This document shows positions 12,340 through 23,911 of a DNA stretch of 64,000 bases, one piece after another (positions within the stretch are counted from its first letter, which is position 1; each line of letters opens with the position of its first letter). The stretch is from Hymenoscyphus infarciens (Eukaryota; Ascomycota; Leotiomycetes; Helotiales; Helotiaceae). The position numbers and the translations under genes were made by a program. The stretch spans positions 1 through 64,000 of the forward strand of contig LLCB01000147.1 in assembly GCA_001414345.1 (NCBI GenBank), given 5' to 3'. A model generated the notes under the pieces. The model was not told the origin of the DNA, made no database searches, and saw only the letters and a program-made list of their open reading frames with translations.

Positions 12340-14502
12340 CTTGTCTCGCAGATAATACCGGGCCCCCGGAAATTGAGGTCTGGCTCTCTTGATTGGATTT
12401 AATCTGTTCTCGCAGTTCTCGCAGAGGGTCCGTGGTGATGTGATGCGTCGTCCAACGTGGAAGACGTCGTTTGCTGGTGCAAGTGGCTCGACAACTCTAG
12501 CAGCCTCTTTGGTCGCTCGTGAGTCTTGGGTCTTGGGTGACTGACCTCTGGCCCGTCAGCTGGGATTACCCTGGCTGCACTGACTACTGACTGGCTACGA
12601 CGTTGAGGCCTGGTGGCGGGGAAAACCTCGTTTTTCTTCCCTGTCGCCGTGATATTCTGATATTCACGCGAATCACCACTCACAGCCGAAGCCTGTCAAA
12701 TGTTCAAGGGGCTCAAGCAGAAACACGCTATATATCCTTCGCTACACAATCCACCCCCTCAGCTACATAGCTACATATCGTGACTAACCTAAGCTAAGAT
12801 CCTTGGAGACGAGTTGGAGATGACCCTCTTGGTGTCTTTCCGCAACGGCCTGAGAAATACGCTGCGGTGGCTACGGAGTAGGAGAAAAGTGAAATATAGC
12901 CTGAAGTAGCAATTCAGGCATACTTCTCAGCACGCTGAAAAGAACCCCGTATTCTGTCAAAAGCCATCACAGTGGATACATCTGCAGCGCACTGCACCAT
13001 TCCCACCAAAAATAGCGATTCCTCCGGAGAGCTTTGCAGGAACTCTCTCTGCTTACTAGTACTGCATGCCTTTATCGTGCCTCAGGGTCATCATGAAAAC
13101 TCAAGACCTTCGACAGAGTTTTCTGCAGAGCTACAGACTTTCCGAAACGATGCCATGGACAGTTCGCGAGCCGTCCGAATCACATAGTCTGCCTGTTGGT
13201 TCATGTACTGTACTAGTACTTCGTAAGAGTATCAGCTGTTGCCAACATCATCAGCCCGTAATTGCCTCCCAACCACCAGACACCCGCTCTCATCAGCTAA
13301 CCGCAATTTAGCTTACGTGGATGATGTTGGAACAAGAAAAGAACCAAGAGCCTGCCTGTTCCCGGTGAGAAATCAGCGGCGCACATTTGTACAAAAAATA
13401 AATATGGAAATTTAGGATCGGAAAGAGCATGGGTTGGACATGAGGTCATCCCACCCTCGTTTCATGTTGAGACCATCCCTGACCCCTGAATCCCACTCGC
13501 AACTGCTTGCAACCCCCTCGCTAACGAACCCCTCTATGAATAAACGCGAACCTGACAGGTAGATCACTTTTGCGCATGAGGAATCGATCGAGATATGCAT
13601 TGTGAGTTATATAAACACGGTACGGAATATTACTATTCCGGACGTCGTACTAGTATTGCGGTTTCAATTGAGGAAACCTTCGGTATCCTGCTCACGCTTG
13701 TCTTCGATGTTGCTCGCGGTGCAAGTCTCTTTCGGAGAGGAGTAATGATAAAACGGCCGCTGGTGTTTCTGAACTAAACCGGTAGAAAGGTAAAACCTCA
13801 TTTCATTCTAATGACATGATGTACTCAGAGCTTTTACTTCTACCAGATATCTTTCCCGAAGAGGTTTACCGGTAGTCACAATAACTACCAAATACAAGTC
13901 GAGTGATGCAGAACCGAAATCACACGAGGACTTGGGGGTGTTTCTACAGGCTAGAGCCTGTCATTGGTGGTTGAAAATCTTTGAAGGTACTCGAGTAGTT
14001 ATTTTTCATAGCATTTATGATTTATCTGTTCTACGAAAGTCTGACGAAAAGTGTCAAAAACGCCTGAAAGAAAAAAGGTTACCTTATGAAGTCACTTGTA
14101 ATATCCAATACCCTATTTCCTCTTTCTCATATCTAGTTTCATTCTTGTTTTTTCAAGCTAGTGCTTCGAATTCTGACACTTTGGTTCCTGGACAACAGAA
14201 TTGAGCTACTAGTACCTCTGGATGGAAAGGAAACTTGGATCCTTCCTATTTCAAGGAGGAAAGAATCTTCAGTCAGAATGAATGTGAAGTCATTACATTA
14301 CATTATAACTAATAGTTTTATGATGTTAAAGATTTTAGTTTTAGAAGAATGAGAACGTTCAGTCTGGGGGCCAGGAATTACTTTGTGTCACCTCAAGTTG
14401 CGGCCTCATATTTGAGGCCACAGTTCTCAAATATCTTCAAGCCTCAACACCACGGCAAGGCACTAGAAGTATACCAACCCAATCCCACCACAAACCCCAA
14501 TC

Positions 14503-16119
14503 ATGCGTCCCCGACTCCCCATAAGCAGGATACTCCGTCTCCGACCCTTCCGCCCTCCTAATTCCCCCCGTCTCTTCACCCACAACACCGCCTCCAGACC
14601 CTCCCTCCAATTCCTCTCCCCCGTCCGTCGCCGCCCAGCAGCCGCGCGATTCTTCACCACCGAAAACAAACAATGGGTTAAACGCGAGGTTAAACTCGGT
14701 TTGAAACTCGGCGCCACAATATCTGCCATCATGTGTCTGGGCTGGTTAATGGTTTTCACGGTTCACGACGAGATGAGTGATCGCGAGTATAATCCGCCCA
14801 TGGAGTGGTATCAGAAGTCGAGGGCGCAGTATAAGTTGGCGAAATGGGGAGAGGATGAGGACAATGATACGCAGGCTTTTGTTCCCTGGAATGATGTGGG
14901 TGAGTTGTATAGGAATGTGATTAAGAGGTTGGAAGATCCGAAGATTGAGGGTGTGGGCTTGGAGAGGCAGGGTGATGGGGGGATATGGGTGGAGGGTGTT
15001 GGGGAGACGGGCTATGATGTCTCTATGAAATCTGAGGATTGGCGACGGGGTTACTACGAGTGTTTGCTGGGTGCTGCGAAGGCTGCGGAATATATGGAGG
15101 ATATGGTACGGGATAGGAAGACCATGCGAATAACTCCCAAGAAATATGTTATTGGACCTTCGAATCCGGATCCGAGACCGGTACCACCAGATTCTTGGTA
15201 TGTGGCTGCGAGGGAGGAGGATACAGAAGTGGCATTCGAGGCACCGGAAGTTTGGTACATGCGGATTCTTACCTCGAAGGGCTTCACGCAGAAACAATAT
15301 GTGGATGCTGCGATTGCCTATGCCGCATTTTTGGATTATAAAGGAGCTCCCGAGACGGCTTTGGACATGTATTCATGGGCTATGGATTTCGCAACTTCCT
15401 CTTTACCAGCTGAATCGAAATCGATAATCGACCCAAAAACAGGAATTATTGATAACAGAAAAGGACTACCCAGTCTAAATGTTATCAATGTCAGCACGGC
15501 ATTGGGAGTTTACCACGCCGCGCACTCAAATCTCTCCCTCGCTCTTCCAATATTCTTGTCCGTTTTACGGGCACGAAGATCACTACCACAACCCCCTCCA
15601 GCACCCCCTCGACAAGAGGAAGAACCAAGAACCATCAGTCAAAGGATAGAAGCAATAGTCAAAGAAGCCATAATACGACCACCACCCCCTCCACTACCAA
15701 CAGATGGAACCTCACCACCCTTACGCACACCCCAAGAGCTCTGCGAAGAAGCAGGTCTAATGACCTACGTAGGCGAAATCCTCTACGCCGCCAAAACAAG
15801 CAAAACCAGTAAAGAAGATGGTCTAGCATGGACCAGAGAAGCAGTCGATATCTCCGAGGAGCAACTCACCCACGCTAGATTAGACAAGCAAGGAAAGAAA
15901 GTTTGTAAACAGTGTCTAGGTGTTGCAGTGAGGAATTGGGATACCATGGTCTCCAAGCTTGCGACAGCGGAAAGGGAAGAGAGGAAGAGTAATAAGGGGA
16001 AAGCCACGGGAGGATGGTTGGGATTGGGAGGTGAGGTGCAGAAGGATTTTATTGGGAGGTGGGAGAGTGAGGAGTTTGTGGTGAGGGATAGGATGAAGAG
16101 GGCGATTGACCTACTCTGA
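14503..16119 (+). CDS. Mitochondrial inner-membrane TPR protein, Mgr3-like
   Basis: Uninterrupted 538-residue frame starting at the first ATG. Residues 1 to about 52 are rich in Arg, Ser and Pro with no acidic residues, a typical mitochondrial presequence. Residues about 67-87 form a hydrophobic helix. The rest is helical, with alternating Tyr/Ala/Leu motifs suggesting TPR-like repeats (for example 215-300 and 420-470), and a proline-rich linker at about 365-410. This layout (presequence, one membrane span, TPR domain facing the intermembrane space) is that of Mgr3, the yeast substrate adaptor of the i-AAA protease Yme1. The assignment rests on architecture, not on a diagnostic motif. An alternative is another TPR protein of the same membrane. 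A slight codon drift toward C/A-rich codons is visible in the second half. Confidence 0.8.
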   Translation: MRPRLPISRILRLRPFRPPNSPRLFTHNTASRPSLQFLSPVRRRPAAARFFTTENKQWVKREVKLGLKLGATISAIMCLGWLMVFTVHDEMSDREYNPPMEWYQKSRAQYKLAKWGEDEDNDTQAFVPWNDVGELYRNVIKRLEDPKIEGVGLERQGDGGIWVEGVGETGYDVSMKSEDWRRGYYECLLGAAKAAEYMEDMVRDRKTMRITPKKYVIGPSNPDPRPVPPDSWYVAAREEDTEVAFEAPEVWYMRILTSKGFTQKQYVDAAIAYAAFLDYKGAPETALDMYSWAMDFATSSLPAESKSIIDPKTGIIDNRKGLPSLNVINVSTALGVYHAAHSNLSLALPIFLSVLRARRSLPQPPPAPPRQEEEPRTISQRIEAIVKEAIIRPPPPPLPTDGTSPPLRTPQELCEEAGLMTYVGEILYAAKTSKTSKEDGLAWTREAVDISEEQLTHARLDKQGKKVCKQCLGVAVRNWDTMVSKLATAEREERKSNKGKATGGWLGLGGEVQKDFIGRWESEEFVVRDRMKRAIDLL

Positions 16120-17214
16120 TCCTCGAGTCCTGTGTTTTCACCAATCGTCTCTATTCTCCGTGTTTTTATTAGCGAATTCCAAACAGTGTATTTTTGAATT
16201 CCCTTGCTCGCACTTGGTCTTTTGAGCCTGGTTTTCCTTGGCCTTTGTTACAAACATTATTCTTCACATTTGCAAGAACAAGGCAGAACCATCGAGCCGC
16301 AGACGGTGGATTTATTACATTTCCATGGTTACAAATCAAGCGATGCTGTAACTGCGCGACGGCCTACACTTTCGACGAGCTTATCACTAGCACCATGTAT
16401 ATTGTGGATCCAAGGGGACTTTAGCAAACTTGAGGATTTATAGAGAATTTAGCAAGGTATGCAAACCAGCCGCCAAACATGTTACCTTCTCCCAAAACTG
16501 ACCGGTTGTTATTTAGCGGCAAAATGGAATTTCCGCTTTCCCTGTGACGAACATCCCGACGGGTGTCACTCAATGACTGGGGCGCCGTTCCTGCGGACCC
16601 CAGTCTCAAGAATTTCTTCTTCGCTATAAGCTGATCGATACTCTTTTCTCGTCTCGCAGTTTTAAGTGCTGACGAGAAATCCTCTTCCTAGCCTGCTGAG
16701 TGGTTATCGCGAAGCTCAGCTCTAAGATCACTTACCTTGCTGTCGATGCGAAAGGTGGGTATTTCCCGGCTGTTGTGTAACCTGCCCTCTAGGTCTTAGA
16801 GGTCCAGACGTTTTTTACTACGTATGCTGGCGATTGAAAGGAAGGTCAAGAGTTGCACTTTGTCGATTCCAAGGATGTGAGATGATGGGGAACGAAGTGG
16901 GGAAAAGGAAGGGGGGGAATTGTTGGGTTTGTGGGAGGGATTGAGTGGTTGAGATGAGAGAGAGCGTTGTTATTAGATTCGCTGTATATATTTTGCTTTT
17001 TATCAATTTTGAAGCATTTGCGATGCCGAGTTTTGAATTAGGAGTTAGCTTCTATGTAATGAACCTCGAACATAAAATCTGGGCTTATATTTGAAACAGA
17101 GTTGTGATGAATTGTCAACCTCCTAATAGATTGCGCGGCAGTTAGGTGCAGACCTCGAACCGTGATGCCTCTTATAGTGTTGTTATTACCCCTAGCGAAG
17201 GTTTGAATTTCCTC
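16120..17214. other. Intergenic with a possible small minus-strand gene
   Basis: The TPR gene's 3' UTR is expected here. On the minus strand, 16687-16421 is open for 88 codons and preceded by a GTAAGT...GCTAG pair (16735-16688) that would join it in frame to an upstream segment ending at 16736. Pyrimidine-rich DNA resembling a fungal promoter or 5' UTR follows at 16850-17000 on that strand. No start codon can be placed, so I do not call a gene. Confidence 0.35.
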
Positions 17215-17470
17215 GTTTAGACTTGGGCGGCGATATTACCGGTGGCATATCGAGGGTGTCTACGATATTTATTATATCGTCTTAAGTAGTCTGATTAATA
17301 CCGGCTTTATAAGGATAACCGATAATATATTGATTATCAGCAGAAAATAGTTAATCTAAAGGAAGATAGTTCTTCTAGCCTAAGAGCTAATAGAAAACTT
17401 AGTCTTACTTTTTCTAAAAATAAAGATAAAGTTATATAATATATATTGTATCGCTGCGTAAGTCTGTTCT
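17215..17470 (+). mobile_element. Internally deleted TIR element, copy C
   Basis: The left half (17215-17435) aligns with the full-length element at 63144-63654: it shares the AGACTTGGGCGGCGATATTA start (AGACTTAGATAGCGATATTA there) and a later GATTATCAGCAGAAAATAG block (GATTATTAGTAGAAAATAG there). Differences are mainly C/T and G/A, with this copy keeping more C and G. A degenerate inverted terminus (TATCGCTGCGTAAGTCT) sits at about 17452-17468, so the copy appears complete at both ends but deleted inside. It is about 256 bp, non-coding and the least mutated member. Confidence 0.7.
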
Positions 17471-19294
17471 CGTTTGAAGCCCCTTATTAGGTGTTTGTCA
17501 AAGTTTCATCTGCATTAGTCTTCTTAACATCTCTTCTACCCTTCTCTAATTCTTTATTTGTGTTCGCTTAACTTATACGTATCCTCGAAAAATGAAATTC
17601 CTTATATAATATATTTTTGATTCAAGATTAAATAATCTACTTTAGAGCCTATTTAGCTCGTATATATTAGTCCTTTTTTAATATATACACTATCAAAGAA
17701 TATATAATATATATATGTATATTATAATATATACGAGCGTTTAGCTAGCATATATTATAGTATACACTTTTACTCGTATATCCTTTAAATATATACATAA
17801 GAATATACACTACTAAAAATAAATAATATACTCTTTTAACCTCTTAACCTTTAACTTTTATATATATACACATCTTTTCTCCTTATACTACTATTATTAC
17901 TATAACTACTACTAGAGACGTAGTCTAGAGTTAACGAAATATACACTGAAATATATACGAGCTAAACGATATAGAATATATTTAAGGTTAAACTTATAAT
18001 ATAAATCGATATATACGAGTAGCTTTTAACTCTATACTCGTGTATAAATGTTATATATCTATATTAAATTATATACGTGCTAAACAGGCCCTTAAGAACA
18101 AAATCATATTCTTTATACCTTCCTGAAAACCATAGGTTTTAATAGTGTAATATTCAATAAATTACGTGTTTTCTTTTGTCTTCTAAATTATACTATATTT
18201 AGTGTATTTACTACTTAACCTTTGAAAATCTCCAGGGTCGAGTCAGAGGAGTATACTTGAAAAGCCGATATTTCTAAACTCTTCTAACTGTTGATATATT
18301 TCAGTTTGAAAAATGCAAGCTATTCTAGTAAATAAAATAGAAAAGGTCAATTTGGGAAAACTCGTTCCCAAAGTCATCGACGAAACTTGTCGAAGAAACG
18401 GTTAAGGCTCAGTATAAACCCCCATGTTGATTATCCAAGTAGGGCTCAAACAATTAGTGATAGTGTTTCAGATTTTTAGGAGGAATTGAGGAACTAATAT
18501 TCTAATTCTTCTAGACTCTCTCGAGCAATACTTTTAATCCTCCTAAATCCTTTCGCGTAATTAAAAGAAAGGTATGTGTTCACAGAGCAATACTCATTTC
18601 TCCTACACAAGTAGTAGATAGGAAACTAATCAAAATTGAAGGCACATCAAGTGCTTTCCACAGAAAATCATTTAAGTTTTCATTGAAATGCTATTTCCAT
18701 CTACTGATTCCTGGGAAACAATTTTAATGACTTACACACTTTCTCTGAAAGAACATTTACGATTTTAAGAAATTATTTATAACTTCTCTAACTCAAACAT
18801 ATAAGCAAACAGAAGAAATACTAAAACCGCTCTTCCCCCTTGGAAAAAATTGTTAGAACTGAACTAGCGACCTCCAGTTGCCTCATCTAATCATGCATAG
18901 AGAAAATATAATTTTCTTGTATAAATTTTCGACTGGATTTGTGATTCGGAGAGGAGAGAGAACGAAAGAGAATGTGTTGATGAATGAACCAGAGAGAGGA
19001 AAGACGTGTGGGGGGAGGGGGGAGTGCTTAGTGGCTCGGTGATGATATGGAATGATTAGTTGAGGTTGGCGTTAGTTCTGAAGTTGATTATCTAAACAGC
19101 TTGAGATGATTAATATATTGGCACCCTCTTGTTGTCTAAGTTTTTTTTTACTGAGTAAGCCGGTCTTTGTTGAGTAAGCCATCGAGTAAGCTACTGAATG
19201 TCGAGTAAGCTACAAAGTATCAGCCACGCACATGTTATGTACTATTTACCCCTCTATTTCCTCTTTTGGCCTTGATGTAATGCTATACTTGGAT
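17471..19294. other. Intergenic, AT-rich patch then normal DNA
   Basis: From about 17570 to 18100 the DNA is AT-rich with TATATA runs and few CpA sites, like a small RIP-affected relic. From about 18120 to 19290 it is ordinary non-coding DNA. A direct repeat based on GAGTAAGC lies at 19153-19214. No gene is visible. Confidence 0.5.
19153..19214. repeat. 31-bp repeat pair built on GAGTAAGC
   Basis: GAGTAAGC occurs at 19153, 19172, 19184 and 19203, with spacings of 19, 12 and 19 bp. This makes two degenerate 31-bp units. It lies just downstream of the minus-strand DUF7730-like gene, possibly within its 3' UTR. Confidence 0.7.
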
Positions 19295-19391
19295 TCATAA
19301 ATTCTCCCAAGTCTCATAGATTTCTAAATGAAGCGGAATCGTAATTACATATGGAGCGCGCAAAGAACAATTTTCAATGACATGTGGAATC

Positions 19392-20442
19392 TCAAAATCC
19401 ATCCGAGACTCGATGAAAGCGCGGCCCACTAGTCCAATATTGTCTCCAGAGTTCAAAAGTTTCAAGTTCAGGAAGTTGGCCTTCGCATTGTAACTTGAAC
19501 ACCAGCGGAAGATTGCTATCATTGTTGTCATGTAGCGAAGTGTAAACCAAACGTACGTGTCGGAGCCCGGTCATTTTCGTGAGGACGATTTGACACATTT
19601 GATCCCATGTCTCAACGGTATCTGGTTCTGTGCGACCTATGCGTCGTTCACTGTGAAACTTGGAAGGTGTATACCATTTTATCTGGAGATTCTTGATGCT
19701 TGCCATGCGATAAGGTAGAAGTGTTCGATCGAGAAACAGGAGGGTTTGGGGATGATTGATTTCGAAGGTGTTGGTGGTGTATAATATGTGAGATGAATCG
19801 ATGTACATTTGTCGCGAGATTTGAAGTAGTGAAAGGGAATCGTCTGATGTGCCTTCATATATGAGGTTCTCTCCATACGCATAGGGGCCGTGGGGATGGG
19901 GGTGGTAACCATGATGACCCATGTTTTCACATCGCCTGCCGGTGTCCCAAAATATCTCCGTATCCGTTTCATTTTCCAGGTCAGATGAAGATGGCCGATA
20001 GCATCGGATGTGGCCAAGTCTCTTTGGAAGCTGGACCAGATGGAGGATATCGTACCCAATAACGTGAGAATATATCTGGAGCCGAACCTCACGAGGAAGA
20101 GAAAGTAGAGCTGAGTTTTGGCTGAGGTCAAGATGAGTAACCGACAATGCTCGACGGTGTCTAGGTAGAGGACGAGGTGCATTTCTCTGCCTGTCGCCTT
20201 CTTTTCATTTTCCATGGTAGGATGTATACATCGTCGACGAGGAAAATAAGAAAGCCCAGTACTTCTAACAGAGCCCAAGCATTATCTTTTATAGAACCCC
20301 AATTCTCCCGTCTTCGCTGAAGAAAAGTTGGAGGAGGGAGGGGGGCAGGGGGAGGTAGCGCGGGGGGTTTTTTGGGTCGTTGAACGAGAGCAGGTCCGTT
20401 TGAAAGGGCGCAGCTTGCTCCAAGTTGACTATTCCAAGGCAT
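19392..20442 (-). CDS. DUF7730-like (F-box-like) protein, spliced
   Basis: The main exon (about 20170-19392) encodes the LPREVRLQIYSHV motif followed by LPKRLGHIRC and LLQISRQMYIDSSHILYTTNTFEI, characteristic of the large fungal DUF7730/F-box-like family. An upstream open stretch in another frame (20592 to about 20250) encodes a hydrophobic segment, a CLEMPW motif and a proline-rich linker, which is how many family members begin. The two must be joined by an intron within about 20310-20165; GTACTG (about 20256) with acceptor GGCAG (about 20178) fits in phase. The start at 20442 is the first in-frame ATG, but the hydrophobic stretch suggests the true start lies further upstream. Near the C-terminus a second frame (19531-19295) continues plausibly, hinting at a one-base frameshift. 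Molecular function is unknown. Confidence 0.65.
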
Positions 20443-20595
20443 TTCGAGGCAGGTATCTGAATCGAAACAAGGGAGGCAAACGCAGACAAGAAAGCAAAGA
20501 AACAAGGAGAAGAACTGAAAAATCAAAGCGGAGAAACGTAACCAAAAATATACATAAGGGGTTAAACTCGCCCGCCCGTACTCATTCTCTGCCAC

Positions 20596-20845
20596 GCTAT
20601 GCTAGACTTTTGTTAAAATCACAAAGATATACATGGAATAATCAATGATTCCTATAAATTTCAACCGTAACTTGCTGGGGTTTTAAGAACAAAGTTGCGA
20701 CCAAATTAATACGGCGACCGAATCCACCAGTTGCGTGGAAACCATTCCAACCTCCAACTCCCTGCTGTTCTGGAGCGCTGCCAAATTCATCGCGATCGAT
20801 ATCACCAACCATTCGCCCTCCTAGACATACTTCTCCTCCGCAATC
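20596..20845. promoter_or_regulatory. Divergent promoter region, DUF7730-like gene and uS14m
   Basis: About 250 bp separates the N-terminal open stretch of the minus-strand gene from the uS14m start codon. Both genes point outward, so their promoters must share this segment. I see no clear TATA box or recognised factor site. Confidence 0.4.
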
Positions 20846-21415
20846 ATGTCAATGTTCAGGTCCAAGAAGCTGGATCTTGGTTGTTTTGTCAACATCAAGG
20901 TGATCCGCGATCACACCAAGAGAAAGGTCTTCGCAGAGAACGAGCCCGAGAGGTACGATCACCCCCAGCGCATGGCCATGCCATAACTTCTCCTCACGAT
21001 CCCGCCTTTTTCGTAGTCAATTGAAGCGTTTGCAATTGGATTTATGAGCTAATTGACGCCTCTCAACCACAGACAAGCCCTCCGATACATCATCCGCAAT
21101 TTGGCCCTTCCCCAACGAACCCGAGTACAGGCGCAACTACAACTGGCACAAATGCACTGCTACACACGACCAACACAGATTAGAAACCGGTGTATAGAGG
21201 GAGGGAAGGGACGTGGTGTGCTGAGAGATTTCAAGATGACGAGGGTATGTTGAACGCCGTTTCCACAAGATGATTGCGCCTAGGCATTTGGCTACGAACC
21301 GCGTAGTGGAATGGTGCTGTGGAGGTTCTTGTGGCTGACAATATTTTCACAGTACAACTTTCGAGTAAATGCCTTGGCCGGAAAACTACCTGGTGTGAAG
21401 AAGGCTAGTTGGTAG
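20846..21415 (+). CDS. MRP2: Mitochondrial small-subunit ribosomal protein uS14m
   Basis: Three exons: 20846-20952, 21073-21244 and 21353-21415, giving 113 residues, close to the size of yeast Mrp2. Introns use GTACGA...CACAG and GTATGT...CACAG. The start MSMFRSKKLDLG, the RDHTKRKVFAENEPER block, the LPQRTRVQAQLQLAQMH core and the C-terminal GVKKASW are hallmarks of fungal mitochondrial S14. The GGKGRGVLRDFKMTRYNFRVNALAG segment corresponds to the conserved S14 signature. It is a structural protein of the mitoribosome small-subunit head, binding 15S rRNA. The gene is divergent from the DUF7730-like gene and followed by the Arb2 gene on the same strand. Confidence 0.95.
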
Positions 21416-22246
21416 ATTTAGAGGGACGGAGGAAGAGAGCTATGTATAATGAATCCGCGGCGAAAAATACTATGTGTACAATATGGGCGGAGTTTGGGAA
21501 GAAAATCCAAGGTCGGCTTATATCACTCTCCGGGACCATGAAGCGGTGTATTTCTGTCGATTTCAGATGTCAAACTACCTCACTGCGATTGATGGGGGAT
21601 CTGATGCCAAAGTCAGGGCACAACCACAATTCGATACTGTTGAGAATTACCCCCAAATTGGCGTATGGCTGGAAAGTAAACTTTGCAAGGACTAGCCCTG
21701 ACTTTCTGGATTTTTTATAGCCTTTTTTCAGATTCCCCATGTTTATGATAATAACAAATTCTAGAAACCAGGAGAGAGTGTTCTATTTTCCTTCCTAACT
21801 CCATTTCATGGGGAAATAAGACATTCTTTTTAGAACCTTGAGCCTGTAATTGTTAAGTGGATATCATGATGGTGCTGAAGGCTGCGGTGCTTGATTGCTC
21901 CATGCAAGTCGCCAGGAACAAACAAATTCCATCAAGGAGGCCCAAACAAACAAACTTCAATCCTGGCATCACACTTTCGCAAGATTCACTTTGTTCAGAG
22001 GCTTCACTTCAAAGAGCTTCTCAAAGACAGCGTCATCACGTCTTCATCTTCAATTGAGCCATCATCTCCAATTCACTGACACGCGTAACCTTTAACAACC
22101 TTCACCAAAGCACCTCTGTCTCTACTCTCCCACCAATTGCACTCACCCGCCCGCGACTTCAAACTACTTCAATCTGACTTCAACCTGCCTTCCACATTCT
22201 CTCCAACACCACCACCACCACACCACCGCGACAACTGAACGACACA
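21416..22246. other. Intergenic: uS14m 3' side and Arb2 gene 5' side
   Basis: About 830 bp of non-coding DNA. The last 180 bp (22060-22246) is rich in C and A, including a CACCACCAC run, typical of a filamentous-fungus 5' UTR leading into the ATG at 22247. No gene is seen. Confidence 0.5.
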
Positions 22247-23911
22247 ATGTTTCGCCGGTTGGCATCAGGTCTTCCCAAAGACCCAGTCTACCCAGCAGAC
22301 TTGAAAGAGCTTGGGTAGGATCATACAATGATGTCTCCGATTGACTTTGAAGCTGACAATCGGCAGATACTTCGTTGCACCCAACGACGAGATCCGAAAC
22401 CTTGAGGACCCCAAGGCTTACTTCAAGTTTTTCTTGACCAAGAATGATCGCTACAATTGCATGCAGAGAGAGGCTATGAATGGTAAGAACACGCCCCGGC
22501 ACGCAAACATAATAGCACTGATGAGTTGGTAGAGGTCATTCGCAAACTCATTGGCAAACGCCTTGCGTCACTTGGTGTTGAACCACTCCTTCTCCCTCTC
22601 GGTGCCACACTCAAACAGCCACACCTTCCAATCTACATGTCGAGCGACATTACCTCGAAGAAGAGAGTGATTGTTCTTTTCTACGAGCACACCCAAGACA
22701 TCGGCGTCCTCGCACATCGTGTCATTGGCGGAAAGGGCGGAATCAACGAGGGTTCTGTCATCAACCTTGTCAAGTACATCAAGGCTCAAAAGTCCTTCGA
22801 GGATAACGATGACTGCCCTGGCATTATTCTGGCCAATATGGGACAACTACGATGGTCGAGACGTTTGAAGAAGCCAATGACGCAAACAAGTTGGATGGCT
22901 CTGCCACAAAAGACTGCTGTTGAAGCCCCGTTTCGACACGATGCTGAGAAGAATTCGATCCCTGGAAATCGCACTACGGCCGAACACGTCAACTACATTT
23001 TCAACGAGGTGGTTGACGAGTTTTGTGATTCTTCTGCAAATATTGATGTCATTGGTGTTACTGAAGGTGCCGTCAAATTCGCTGAGTTCATGGATGACTT
23101 TGAGAACTTCAGTAAATGGGGAAGTAGAGTTACCGCTTTTGCCGCGCTAGCTACTCACTTCGATGTTGGTGATATGAGAAATGCTCACTTTGGAAAGTGG
23201 TTGGATGAGGTTCGTATATTTTCTATTTCCTTTCTGTCATCCACAGAATCTCGGGCTAATTTGACTGACTAATGTTAATAGCGTGGTCGAGTCTACGTTG
23301 TATCTGATGAACCTATGGGTCAATTCATATGCGGGCCCAAGGGAACGAAGCGTATAGCCGCACATGGATGTCCATGCTTCAGTCTCAATGAGCCTTACTA
23401 CAGCGAGCTTATGCTTCCAAAGGGCTATAAGACCATCATTGATTGGTTCAACGAAGTTGCTGCGGATCCGAATTACCTGAACCCGGAATACAAGACAGTG
23501 ACTATCGATGGTGCAGGCAACGAGAACGATACCGGACCGAGGAAATGGGAGGAGGTTGTTGAGACTGGGAAAGAGTGGGTCGCACATGCTATTTCCGAGA
23601 AGTCGGAGTCGGGAGTAAAGATTGTTGAAGTTGAGGATGTTGAGGAGAAGGATGTGGATGATGATCCGAAGAAGGGGGGTGACGCGAAGAAAGAGACCGA
23701 GGTCAATAGCAAGGAGAATTCCCCCACCAAGTCGCCAGATGCTCCCCGCACCATCCAAATCGCAGTTAGGGGTGCGTTGAAGAAAGCATTGGCTGGTATT
23801 CCTGGTGTCTTAACGAATGGTCAATTGACAGGAGCAAACGGCGTTGATCAGACGAAGGATACGACCGCGGATGAGCAGCCTGATGATGCTAGCAAGGAGG
23901 ATGTTTTATAA
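22247..23911 (+). CDS. Arb2-domain protein
   Basis: Four exons: 22247-22314, 22367-22482, 22533-23209 and 23282-23911, giving 496 residues. Introns are 50-72 nt with proper GT/AG ends and all joins keep the frame. The start MFRRLASGLPKDPVYPADL, the KNDRYN..QREAMNEVI block, the ILANMGQLRW stretch and DVIGVTEGA (about 233-241) fit the Arb2 domain, an alpha/beta-hydrolase-like fold. The elbow reads GVTEG, so the usual serine is missing and a catalytic role is doubtful. The last 120 residues are acidic, lysine-rich and probably disordered. The family is named for S. pombe Arb2, a partner of Argonaute in siRNA-guided heterochromatin; a related domain ends Hda1-type deacetylases. That this protein acts in silencing is inference from the family name only. 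Confidence 0.85.

Larger units (their letters stand above)
10407..14502. other. 4.1 kb gene-free interval with simple repeats
   Basis: It separates the minus-strand EGF gene from the plus-strand TPR gene, so it holds both upstream regions. No open frame shows family motifs or a convincing exon chain. It contains GGTGAG units (about 11633-11659), a GTC run (about 12103-12121) and TGCTG units (about 12311-12339). A TATA-like GCTATATATCC lies near 12730. Long 5' UTRs or a non-coding transcript are possible but not shown by the sequence. Confidence 0.5.

Noticed and set aside
14746..15297. 183-codon minus-strand frame inside the TPR gene
   Set aside because: Antisense shadow; the plus-strand frame is far longer, with a presequence and membrane span.
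18840..18925. Minus-strand tRNA-like ending (AGGTCGCTAGTTCAGTTC) with a possible 7-bp acceptor stem and T-run
   Set aside because: No D arm or anticodon stem can be paired in the intervening 41 bases, so it is not a tRNA gene.
21409..21720. 103-codon plus-strand frame after the uS14m gene
   Set aside because: It overlaps the uS14m stop, has no motifs and lies where the 3' UTR is expected.
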